From assembly GCA_019634615.1 (NCBI GenBank), contig JAHCAZ010000015.1:1-64000 (forward strand): a DNA stretch of 64,000 nt, in the 5' to 3' direction. Origin of the DNA: Opitutaceae bacterium (lineage in GTDB: Bacteria; Verrucomicrobiota; Verrucomicrobiia; Opitutales; Opitutaceae). The notes under the pieces are model-generated. The model saw nothing but the letters and a program-made list of their open reading frames with translations, searched no databases and was not told where the DNA came from. The position numbers and the translations under genes were made by a program. Below are positions 34,372 to 41,742 of this stretch, one piece after another. Every line of letters begins with the position of its first letter. Position 1 is the first letter of the stretch.

Positions 34372-35526
34372 TCAGGGGTGGGCGACCGGGGCGGTGGAGC
34401 GCAGGGTGATGACGCCGCCGACGACCTTGTTGGCGTCGCGGACGGGGAAGAGGGTGAGCAGGACGGCCTGCTCGCCGCCCTGGCGGTTGCGGAGGAGGAC
34501 GGGCAGGTCACGCAGGTCGCGCCCGTCCTGCATCGCGCGGCCGATGGGGTCGGCGACCAGGGGCGCGCGGCCGTCGGGGGCCGGCGCGGGGCGGGCGAGC
34601 TCGGTGAGCGGGCGGTTGATCAGCGCGGGGCTGTCCCAGCCGGTGACGTGGCTGACGGCGGGGTTGATCCGGGAGATGTTGCCCGCCTTGGTGACGACGA
34701 GTACGAGGTCGCTGATCGAGTCGATGATGAGGTGGTCGTACCGCAGCTGGTGCTCGAGGGCCTGGTTCGCCCAGCGGCGCTCGAGGTTCTCGAGGGCGAG
34801 CTGGTCGTTCGCGGCGGAGAGCTCGGCGGTGCGGACCTTGACGCGGGACTCGAGCTGGTCGTTGGCCTGCTGCAGGGCCGCGGCCGCCTGGCGGCGGAAG
34901 CCGATGTCGCGGTACATGATCCACGCGGCGCCGGCGAGCAGGGCGAAGTTGAGGCCGACGCCGGTCCAGACGGTCCAGCGCGTGGTCTGGGCCTGCAGGT
35001 AGGCGGCGCGGTCGCGCTCGGCGAGCTGGTCGAGGTACTCGGTCTTGAGCTTGGCGATCTCGCGCATGACCTCGCTGAGCTCGGCGGCGCCGGTGTCGGC
35101 CGCGAGCATGGCCAGGACCTCGCCGTGCTGCCCGGCCACCTTGGTCTTCAGGACCTGCCGGGCGAAGCCGGCGCGGGCCAGCGCCTGGGTCTCGAGGCGC
35201 AGCACGCGCGGGTGGCGGGCCGCGTCGCTGCGCGTGAGGGCCTTGAGCACCTCGAGGTGATCGGCGGTGTCGGCATAGGCCTGCCGGCACGCCGCCTGGT
35301 CGCGGGGATCGGCGCTCTGGGCGAACAGCCGGAGGCTGCCCTCGCCGGCCTGCAGCGAGGCCGCGAGATTGGCGAGCTCGTTGACCGTGGCATGGGTGGC
35401 ATTGACCCAGTCGGATGCGGCGACGGCGCGGTTCACGTTGCGCACGGCGTGCACGGCCACGGCGATCAGCACGACGCAGATCAGGCCGAACAGGGCGAGG
35501 ACGCGGGGGATGGTTTGGTCTTTCAC
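34372..35526 (-). CDS. CHASE3-PAS sensor protein lacking a kinase domain
   Basis: A 384-residue membrane protein. Membrane segments lie at about residues 10-28 and 186-206, enclosing a helical extracytoplasmic domain of CHASE3 type (NELANLAASLQAGEGSLRLF and later coiled helices). A coiled coil covers residues 210-262 (RRQAAAALQQANDQLESRVK and on), and a PAS domain follows at about 264-378 (DLVLVVTKAGNISRINPA). No histidine kinase, GGDEF or other output domain follows. The start is a GTG at 35526. It probably senses a periplasmic or cytoplasmic signal and acts through a partner; the next gene is a lone receiver. Confidence 0.8.
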   Translation of the reverse strand: MKDQTIPRVLALFGLICVVLIAVAVHAVRNVNRAVAASDWVNATHATVNELANLAASLQAGEGSLRLFAQSADPRDQAACRQAYADTADHLEVLKALTRSDAARHPRVLRLETQALARAGFARQVLKTKVAGQHGEVLAMLAADTGAAELSEVMREIAKLKTEYLDQLAERDRAAYLQAQTTRWTVWTGVGLNFALLAGAAWIMYRDIGFRRQAAAALQQANDQLESRVKVRTAELSAANDQLALENLERRWANQALEHQLRYDHLIIDSISDLVLVVTKAGNISRINPAVSHVTGWDSPALINRPLTELARPAPAPDGRAPLVADPIGRAMQDGRDLRDLPVLLRNRQGGEQAVLLTLFPVRDANKVVGGVITLRSTAPVAHP

Positions 35527-35550
35527 GGTCGTGGGGGCCCGGACGCTGGG

Positions 35551-36114
35551 TTAGTATCGGCCGCGGTCCGGATCCTTAGCGGGCGGCTCGGTTTTTACCA
35601 CTGTAAACAATGCCAGCTTCACCTCGGTCTGGTAGTCGTAGGTGAACTCGGTTGCGGAGGTCCAGTTGGCCTCGAAGGAGCGCGCCACCTTCGTGGCGAT
35701 CTCCCGGATGGAGGGGCCGCAGCGCTCCAGGTTGAAGGCGTAACGGCGGTTGTTGTAGTCGAGATAGGCCCGGTTCTCCACGATGTAGCAGACGGCGTGG
35801 GGCACGCGGCCGACCATGCGGACGTGGATCAGGCGGGGCGTGTAGTTTTTCCGGCCGAGCACGTGGCCGGCGAGGATCGCGTAGTCATCGCAGTCGCCCG
35901 TGCGCGTGCGCAGGAAGACCTCGGGGTCCTGGACGTAATCGATAAACTCGTAGGTGAAGTTCTCGAAGTGGCCGGCAAAGCGCCTCGGCGTGAGCTCGGG
36001 GTCGGCGAGGAGCTCGGCCACCGTCAGGGCCGCCAGCGGGCTGCCGGCGAGCAGGCCGACGAGCGCGATCAACCCCGGCGGCAGGGACCGGATGCTGAAT
36101 GCCGGGGGTCTCAT
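35551..36114 (-). CDS. Transglutaminase-like cysteine protease domain protein
   Basis: A 187-residue exported protein. A signal peptide (PPGLIALVGLLAGSPLAAL) leads into a transglutaminase-like core with the expected triad: Cys75 in TRTGDCDDYAILAG, His106 in GRVPHAVCYI, and Asp119 in AYLDYNNRRYAF. The family includes bacterial periplasmic peptidases and non-catalytic partners; which applies here is unknown. It lies 38 bp after ccoI and 24 bp before the sensor gene, so it may be the tail of the oxidase operon or the first gene of a sensor unit. Confidence 0.75.
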   Translation of the reverse strand: MRPPAFSIRSLPPGLIALVGLLAGSPLAALTVAELLADPELTPRRFAGHFENFTYEFIDYVQDPEVFLRTRTGDCDDYAILAGHVLGRKNYTPRLIHVRMVGRVPHAVCYIVENRAYLDYNNRRYAFNLERCGPSIREIATKVARSFEANWTSATEFTYDYQTEVKLALFTVVKTEPPAKDPDRGRY

Positions 36115-36152
36115 CGCGAATCAGGCTAAGGCGGCCGGACCGGCTCCTGCAA

Positions 36153-38534
36153 TCACCGGGCGGGCAGGGTGTAGACCCGGCGCATGCCGGAGGTGACCAG
36201 GGCCAGGGTCAGCAGCGAGTTGATCGGCATCAGGATCGCGGCGACGAGCGGGTTCATGGACCCCGCGACGGCAAGGCCCACGGCGAACAGGTTGTACACG
36301 ACGGAGAACACCAAAATGACCACGTGGGTGCGGCGCCGGATCGCGTCGATGGTGAAGAGCGCCCGGATGCCGCCGATGCCGCGGCCGAGGTAGAAGAAGT
36401 CGGCCTTGCGCTCGAGGATGCCGCGATGGATCACGGGCGTGCCCCGGGCGAGCGCGCGGTCGAAGGCGAGGCTGTCGTTGGCGCCGTCGCCCAGCATGAG
36501 GGTGCCGGCCCGGCCGGGGGCGTCGAACCAGGCCGCCTTCTCGTGGGGCGAGAGGCCGCCGTGGCAGTGGTCGGCCCGCAGGCCGAGCTCGCGCCCGAAG
36601 GCGGCCACCTTCTCCGGCCCGTCGCCGCTGAGGATGTGCAGCTCCAGCCCCTGCGCGGCGAGGGCGGCGACCTCGCCGGGGGCGTCGGGCCGCACGGCGT
36701 CGCGGAAACGGAAGCGCGCCACCGCGCGGCCGTCGCGGGCTAGGACGGTCGCCGCGTCGGCCGGACCGGCATCGCGCCAGCCGGCCCGGCCCAGCGACCA
36801 CGGGCCGGCCTCGACGCCGCGGCCGACGACCTCGTGGACGGGTTCGGTCAGCAGCGGCGGTGATTCCACGGCCAGCAGTTTCTCGAGCAACGCCTGGCTG
36901 ACCGGGTGCGGGTTGTCGTGCACGAGGGTGAACAGCGCGGATCGCGCCGGGGCGTCGAGCGCGTCGACTGCCTCCGGGTTGTCCAGGACCGGGGTTTCCA
37001 GGGTGAGCGTGCCGGTCTTGTCGAAGACGAGGTGCCGGACGCGGGCAAGCTTGGCCCAGAGGTCGTCCTCGCGGACAAACACGCCGTGCCGGCGCAGGGC
37101 GACGGTGGCCATCTCGTCGGCCAGCGGGAACGCGAGGCCGATGGCGCAGGGGCACGATACGACCAAGATCGCGGTCACCACCGACCAGGTGAGCTGGACG
37201 TCGCCGGTGCCGTGCCACCAGCCGAGCCCGGCCAGCACGGCGACGCCGATGATGCCGATGAGGTAGCCTTGGATGATGCGCTCGAGGAAGCGGTGGCGGT
37301 AGCCCGGCTGTTCCTGCGGGCGGGTGAGCTCGGCGAGGAGCGATTCACCCCAGGCCTGGCGGGCGATCAGGTGGTGCTCGTCGAGGCCGACGTGGATCGA
37401 GCCGGCCGGTACGAGCTGGCCGGCCTGGAAGATCCGCGGCTCGGCCTCGCCGTTGATCGAGGCGAGCGAGAATTCCGCGGGCCCGGCCTGGAGCTGCGAC
37501 TCGACCGGCACGGTCTGGCCCGGGCGGACGGCGTAGGCGGTGCCCGCCGTGAGTTTCTCCGGGGCGATCTCGCGTCCGGCGCCGTCGGGACCGGTCAGCC
37601 GCAGGCGCTGGGGCGCGGGTTGGCGGGCGAGCAGGCGGCGGCGGTTGCGCTCGACGGCCGTGACCTGCGCCCAGCGGCCGGTGAGCATGAGGAGCACGAA
37701 GGCGCTGACGAAATCGAAATAGACAAACGCCTCCTGCCCGGTGAACCAGCCGTAGAGCGAGCCGAGATAGGCCCCGGTCACGCCGATGGCGATCGGCAGG
37801 TCGATGTGCACGGCCCCGACGCGCAGGCCCTGCACGGCGCGCGTGAGGAAATACCCGCCGCCCACCAGCATGCTGAGCGTGCCGAAGACCATCGAGATCG
37901 TGCCGAACAGCCGGGCGTAGGTGAAGTCGGCCTCCATGCCGAAATAGACCGGCAGCGTGAACAGCATCACGTTCATCGCGAACGCGGTGCACAGGCCGAT
38001 GCGCCGCACGAGGGCGCGGCTTTCGGGTTCGCCGGTGTCCTCGCCGGCGGGGCCGAGGAGGTAGTTGAACGCCTGCAGTCGGCGGGCGAACGCGGCGGCG
38101 TCGAACTGGCCCGGCAGCCAGCGCAGGCGCGCCTGGCCGAGCTGGGCGTTGATCATTATGTCGCGGGCGCCCGGCTCCTGCCGGAAGACGCGCTCGATCA
38201 GCCAGACGCAGCCCGCGCAGGAAATGCCCTGGATGGAGAGCTGGAGCTCGGGTGGGCGGGGCTTCTGGCCCGGGGTCGCGGTCGCGCCGGTTGCCGCCTC
38301 CGCGGCGGCCTGGGCCTCGCTCAGCCAGGCGAAATCGCCCGGGTGAAAGACGGTGCTGTCGGCGGGGGCGGTGACGGTGTCCTTGATCTGGTAGTAGGCG
38401 TCAAGGCCCCGCTCGTGGATGAGCCGGTGCACGTAGGCGCAGCCGGTGCAGCAGAAGCCTTCAGGGGCGGAACCGCCGGAGGGCACCGGGGCGCCACAAT
38501 GCCGGCAAACGGGACGGGCGGGGGCGGCCGGCAT
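36153..38534 (-). CDS. ccoI: CcoI-type copper-translocating P-type ATPase
   Basis: This P1B-type ATPase is required for copper delivery to cbb3-type oxidase. It has 793 residues. The N-terminus has a Cys cluster (CRHCG and FCCTGCAY) and a heavy-metal domain with GISCAGCVW (near residue 100). The core shows about eight membrane segments, the ion motif SCPCAIG (about residue 460), the phosphorylation motif DKTGTLT (about 503) and the hinge MLGDGANDSLAF. The ATG at 38534 lies 1 nt after the stop of the preceding gene. Its place in the cco cluster supports the CcoI/FixI identity over a general CopA. Confidence 0.92.
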   Translation of the reverse strand: MPAAPARPVCRHCGAPVPSGGSAPEGFCCTGCAYVHRLIHERGLDAYYQIKDTVTAPADSTVFHPGDFAWLSEAQAAAEAATGATATPGQKPRPPELQLSIQGISCAGCVWLIERVFRQEPGARDIMINAQLGQARLRWLPGQFDAAAFARRLQAFNYLLGPAGEDTGEPESRALVRRIGLCTAFAMNVMLFTLPVYFGMEADFTYARLFGTISMVFGTLSMLVGGGYFLTRAVQGLRVGAVHIDLPIAIGVTGAYLGSLYGWFTGQEAFVYFDFVSAFVLLMLTGRWAQVTAVERNRRRLLARQPAPQRLRLTGPDGAGREIAPEKLTAGTAYAVRPGQTVPVESQLQAGPAEFSLASINGEAEPRIFQAGQLVPAGSIHVGLDEHHLIARQAWGESLLAELTRPQEQPGYRHRFLERIIQGYLIGIIGVAVLAGLGWWHGTGDVQLTWSVVTAILVVSCPCAIGLAFPLADEMATVALRRHGVFVREDDLWAKLARVRHLVFDKTGTLTLETPVLDNPEAVDALDAPARSALFTLVHDNPHPVSQALLEKLLAVESPPLLTEPVHEVVGRGVEAGPWSLGRAGWRDAGPADAATVLARDGRAVARFRFRDAVRPDAPGEVAALAAQGLELHILSGDGPEKVAAFGRELGLRADHCHGGLSPHEKAAWFDAPGRAGTLMLGDGANDSLAFDRALARGTPVIHRGILERKADFFYLGRGIGGIRALFTIDAIRRRTHVVILVFSVVYNLFAVGLAVAGSMNPLVAAILMPINSLLTLALVTSGMRRVYTLPAR

Positions 38535-38535
38535 C

Positions 38536-39234
38536 TCAAAAACAGCAGACGAAATTATCGACGCTCGGACCCTCAAAGCCGAGGGTGCCGCGGAGGCGCC
38601 AGCTGATGACGAGGGCGGTGGCGAGGGCGAAGGTCAGGCGGATGCGATCGAGCCAGACCGGCGAGAGCTTGAGGCGGATCCACTGGTACTGGGACTGGGC
38701 GAACCAAAGCAGCGGGATCGTGCCGAGGCCGAAGGCGAGCATGTACTCGACGCCGCGGAGGGCGCTGCCGGAGAGGAGGGCAAGCGAGACCACGAAGTAA
38801 AGCGGCCCGCACGGCAGGAGCGGCGTGGCGAAACCAACGGCGGCCGCGGCCTGGGCGCGCGGGCGGCGCGCGGCCCATTGGCTGAGGCGAAGCGTGAGGC
38901 CGCCGAGAAAAGCGGGCTTGCGCAGGAAGCGGTCCCAGCGGAACGCGAGGGCGATGAAGAACACGACGAGCGTCCACGGCAGCCAGCGCAACACATCGGA
39001 GCCGAGCCACGAGAGCGGGGCCCGGCCCAGGCCGCCGGCCAGGGCGCCTAGGGTGCCGTAGCCGACCAGTCGCGAAAGATGATAGGCGCTGCTGACGACC
39101 AGCGGGTCGCCTTGCTCTCGCTTGACCGGCATGAGCGTGCACGCGAGCGGCCCGCACATGCCCACGCAGTGCAGGCTGGTGATCAGGCCGGCGACAAAGG
39201 CGGCGGCGGGGGAATTGACGGCGGCCATTTCCAT
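38536..39234 (-). CDS. TauE/SafE-like membrane protein of cbb3 clusters
   Basis: A 232-residue polytopic membrane protein. Its pattern, SLHCVGMCGPLACTLMP near the start and TPLLPCGPLYFVVSLAL in the second half, is that of the UreH/TauE-like domain often encoded beside CcoI and CcoG. The Cys and Met residues in these two repeats suggest metal handling, possibly copper, as inferred from context only. The ATG at 39234 was chosen because it lies 4 nt after the stop of the preceding small gene; a longer extension would overlap that gene. A second ATG at 39228 is an alternative. Confidence 0.82.
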   Translation of the reverse strand: MEMAAVNSPAAAFVAGLITSLHCVGMCGPLACTLMPVKREQGDPLVVSSAYHLSRLVGYGTLGALAGGLGRAPLSWLGSDVLRWLPWTLVVFFIALAFRWDRFLRKPAFLGGLTLRLSQWAARRPRAQAAAAVGFATPLLPCGPLYFVVSLALLSGSALRGVEYMLAFGLGTIPLLWFAQSQYQWIRLKLSPVWLDRIRLTFALATALVISWRLRGTLGFEGPSVDNFVCCF

Positions 39235-39239
39235 GTCGG

Positions 39240-39386
39240 TCAACGCGAAGGTCGCGGCGTGGCGAGGGGAACCTCGGCGACCTTGTGCGTCGAGGCTACA
39301 TAGAGCCACGCGCCCCAGGCCGCAAGCTGCACGAGAAAGGCGGCCAGGATCCAGAGCCAGAGCCGGCTGCCGCGGGGCTTAGTCAT
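39240..39386 (-). CDS. Small single-pass membrane protein in the cco cluster
   Basis: A 48-residue predicted protein with one hydrophobic segment (LWLWILAAFLVQLAAWGAWLY) and short polar ends. Its start overlaps the ccoG stop by 8 bp and its stop is 5 nt before the next gene. That tight packing supports it being real. It occupies the position where ccoH/fixH normally lies but is much shorter and lacks the FixH periplasmic domain, so no equivalence can be claimed. Confidence 0.6.
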   Translation of the reverse strand: MTKPRGSRLWLWILAAFLVQLAAWGAWLYVASTHKVAEVPLATPRPSR

Positions 39387-40800
39387 GGCCCTTGCGCTCC
39401 GCCTCCTCCTGCCGCAGGAGGCTGGCATCGGGCCCGAGGAACTCGACCTCGCGGCCCAGTTCGACCGTGTCGCGGGTGTCCTCGACCTCGAGCTTGAACT
39501 TGAACGGCCCGGCGTAGTCGGAGCGCGCGATCTGCACGATCAGCGGCCGGACCTCCTCGCCGAGCGGCGGGACGGTCACGGGCTCGGCCAGGCCGACCTG
39601 GTGGACGGCGTCGCCCGCCTTGACCTCGACCTTGAAGCTGACGGGTTCGGTGCGCTTGTTGATGAGGCGGACAAGGAACTGATTGCGCACGGTGCCGGCG
39701 TCGACGAAGTACGGGGCGCCGGTCATGCGGGTGACGCCGAGGGCGGCCGGCCGGATGGTGGACATCGCCCAGCTGGCGACGGCGGCGCCGACCGCGAGGA
39801 GGAACCCGTAGAAGAGGGTGCGCGGGCGGAACCAGCGGGTCTTGCCGCCGGCGAAGGCGTGCTGCGAGTCGTAGCGGATGAGGCCGCGCGGGCGGTCGAG
39901 GCGGGTCATGACCTCGTCACACGCGTCGATGCAGGCGGTGCAGCCGACGCACTCGAGCTGGAGACCCTGGCGGATGTCGATGCCGGTCGGGCAGACCTGG
40001 ACGCAGCGATTGCAGGCCACGCAATCTCCTGCTCCCGCCGTGCCGAGTTTGCCGCGCGGCTCGCCGCGCTTGGCGTCGTAGCCGATGACGAGCGAGTGGT
40101 CGTCGATCAGGGCCGACTGCAGTCGACCGTAGGGGCAGATGACGATGCAGAGCTGTTCCCGGAACCAGGCGAAGTTGAAATACAGGATGCCTGCGAAGAT
40201 GAAGACGAAGAGGAAGGCGCTCCAGTGCTCGACCGGTTGATCCTGCATCATGTCCCAGAGTTCCTTCAGGGAAACAAAGTAGGCCAGGAAGAGATGGGTG
40301 ATCGCGAGAGAGACCAGAATGTAGAGGGCGTGCTTCAGGGTTCGCTTCGCCACCTTTACCGGCCCGAGCGGGGCGGCGGCGAGGGCGCGGCGGGCGACGG
40401 CGTCACCGTCGATCCAGCGCTCGATGCGCCGGTACACATGGTCGAGGAACACGGTGTGAGGACAGGCGTAGCCACACCAGATGCGACCGAGGAGGGCGGT
40501 GATGAAAAACAGCGAGAAGCCGAGCCCGGTGATCAGGAAGAACGTCAGCCACAGATCCTGGGCGGCGAAGGTCCAGCCGAAGAGGTGGAACCGGCGCTGG
40601 GCGATGTCTAGGAACACCGCCGGGTAGCCGCCCACGTCGATCCAGGGCAGGACGAGGTAGAACGCGATCAGCAAAATGGCCGTGACCTTGCGGAAGCGCG
40701 TGTAGGCGCCGTGGACGTCGGCCGGGAAGAGAAACGTCCGCGAGCCATCGGTACCGATCGTGGTGACAGATTCGAGGGAAGGACGATTGGGCGCGGCCAT
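39379..40800 (-). CDS. ccoG: Cytochrome c oxidase accessory protein CcoG (RdxA/FixG)
   Basis: This is a membrane iron-sulfur protein associated with cbb3 oxidase assembly and copper reduction. It has 473 residues. Membrane segments surround a Cys-rich region: IWCGYACPHTVF (polyferredoxin start), then the 4Fe-4S pairs CVACNRCVQVCPTG and CVGCTACIDACDEV. The C-terminal third is an Ig-like domain (FKVEVKAGDAVHQVGL) expected in CcoG. It overlaps the next small gene. The perfect 28+28 bp palindrome lies between its start and ccoP. Confidence 0.94.
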   Translation of the reverse strand: MAAPNRPSLESVTTIGTDGSRTFLFPADVHGAYTRFRKVTAILLIAFYLVLPWIDVGGYPAVFLDIAQRRFHLFGWTFAAQDLWLTFFLITGLGFSLFFITALLGRIWCGYACPHTVFLDHVYRRIERWIDGDAVARRALAAAPLGPVKVAKRTLKHALYILVSLAITHLFLAYFVSLKELWDMMQDQPVEHWSAFLFVFIFAGILYFNFAWFREQLCIVICPYGRLQSALIDDHSLVIGYDAKRGEPRGKLGTAGAGDCVACNRCVQVCPTGIDIRQGLQLECVGCTACIDACDEVMTRLDRPRGLIRYDSQHAFAGGKTRWFRPRTLFYGFLLAVGAAVASWAMSTIRPAALGVTRMTGAPYFVDAGTVRNQFLVRLINKRTEPVSFKVEVKAGDAVHQVGLAEPVTVPPLGEEVRPLIVQIARSDYAGPFKFKLEVEDTRDTVELGREVEFLGPDASLLRQEEAERKGHD

Positions 40801-40901
40801 GGGAGCGTGGTGTGAAGGGGAAAGGATATCAGCCGCACGCCGCCCGGCAAGGCGGCATCGGGGATGGCGGAACGGGTATTAGCCGGCTGCGGCGGCCCTT
40901 T

Positions 40902-40980
40902 TCGTACTCTTTCTCGTAATCGTTCTCGTCGCATGGCTCGCGGGAGGCGAGAACGAGAACGATTACGAGAAAGAGTACGA
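40902..40980. repeat. Perfect 28+28 bp palindrome of TCTCGTAATCGTTCTC class
   Basis: The left arm at 40902-40929 (starting TCGTACTCTTTCTCG) is matched without mismatch by the right arm at 40953-40980, with a 23 nt loop. One arm is pyrimidine-rich and the other purine-rich. It sits between ccoP and ccoG, so it must be transcribed if the cco cluster is one operon. It resembles the AGAAAGAT elements at 12226 and 22766 in composition but differs in sequence. Confidence 0.9.
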
Positions 40981-41006
40981 TTCTGAGGAATCTGCCGAAC
41001 GGCGCC

Positions 41007-41561
41007 TTACTGCGCCGGCACCTCGTGGTGACTCAGCACGAAGGCCACGACCTCGGACGTCTTCTTGGCGCCGATGACGGGGCCCCAGGCGGGCATGCCC
41101 TTGGCGAGGACGCCCTCGTTGACGACCTTGAGCAGGTCGGTGGGCTTGTTGCCGTGGATCCAGACGTTGTCGACGAGGTTGGGGCCGATGCCGCCCTCGT
41201 CGGTGCCGCGGAGGCTCTCCTTGTGGCAGCTGACGCAGGTGGTGGTGAAGGTGGCCTTGCCGGCGTCGACGAAGACGGCGTTGCGGCTCATCTTCCAGAG
41301 CGTGCCGTCGTCGAGCTGGTTGGCGGGATCGGCGAGCTTGGCGGCCTCGATGCGGGCGAGTTCCTGCTGGAGGACCTCGGTGTTGCTGAGGCCGATCTTG
41401 GCGTTCTGGTAGTAGAACCAGTAGCCGACCCAGAACGCGATCGCCGCATAGAGGGTGAAGAGCCACCAGTTGGGGAGGCGCTTGTCGTATTCCTGGATGC
41501 CGTCGAAGGTGTGCTCGCGGATGGCGTCCTCGGCGGGCGGTTGCTTAGGCGCGTTCGTCAT
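41007..41561 (-). CDS. ccoP: cbb3 oxidase subunit CcoP, monoheme
   Basis: A membrane-anchored cytochrome c subunit of cbb3 oxidase. It has 184 residues, with an N-terminal cytoplasmic and membrane part (EYDKRLPNWWLFTLYAAIAF, about residues 25-51) and one cytochrome c domain. Only a single heme site, CVSCH at residues 109-113, is present, with a possible axial Met in AKGMPAWGPVIG. Diheme CcoP proteins are near 300 residues with two CxxCH sites, so this one is half-sized. The ATG at 41561 overlaps the end of ccoQ by 17 bp. Confidence 0.88.
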   Translation of the reverse strand: MTNAPKQPPAEDAIREHTFDGIQEYDKRLPNWWLFTLYAAIAFWVGYWFYYQNAKIGLSNTEVLQQELARIEAAKLADPANQLDDGTLWKMSRNAVFVDAGKATFTTTCVSCHKESLRGTDEGGIGPNLVDNVWIHGNKPTDLLKVVNEGVLAKGMPAWGPVIGAKKTSEVVAFVLSHHEVPAQ

Positions 41562-41733
41562 GGCGGGTGGTCGCGGAGTCGGGGGTGAAGGGGAGGTTGG
41601 CGAGGCGGTCGGTCTGCTCGCGGGGCATCCGCACGGCGCGCCAGGCGACCGTGACAAAGATCGTCACGGCCACGAGGAAGGCGGCGGCGGTGCAGACCGC
41701 GGCGTAGTCTTCAAGGATGAGGCGGCGAAACAT
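41545..41733 (-). CDS. ccoQ: cbb3 oxidase subunit CcoQ
   Basis: A 62-residue single-pass membrane protein. The segment AAVCTAAAFLVAVTIFVTVAW is the membrane helix, followed by a short polar cytoplasmic tail. Size and place between ccoNO and ccoP fit CcoQ, a small stabilising subunit. Sequence alone would not be enough to name it. Its end overlaps the ccoP start. Confidence 0.75.
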   Translation of the reverse strand: MFRRLILEDYAAVCTAAAFLVAVTIFVTVAWRAVRMPREQTDRLANLPFTPDSATTRHDERA

Positions 41734-41742
41734 GGGGAGGGC

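Noticed and set aside
33997..36114. A complete two-component system
   Set aside because: The sensor lacks a kinase domain, so the pair cannot be a classical two-component system on its own.
38535..38576. A longer CcoI start (TTG at 38576)
   Set aside because: It would overlap the end of the TauE-like gene; the ATG at 38534 is 1 nt after that gene's stop and gives a normal start.
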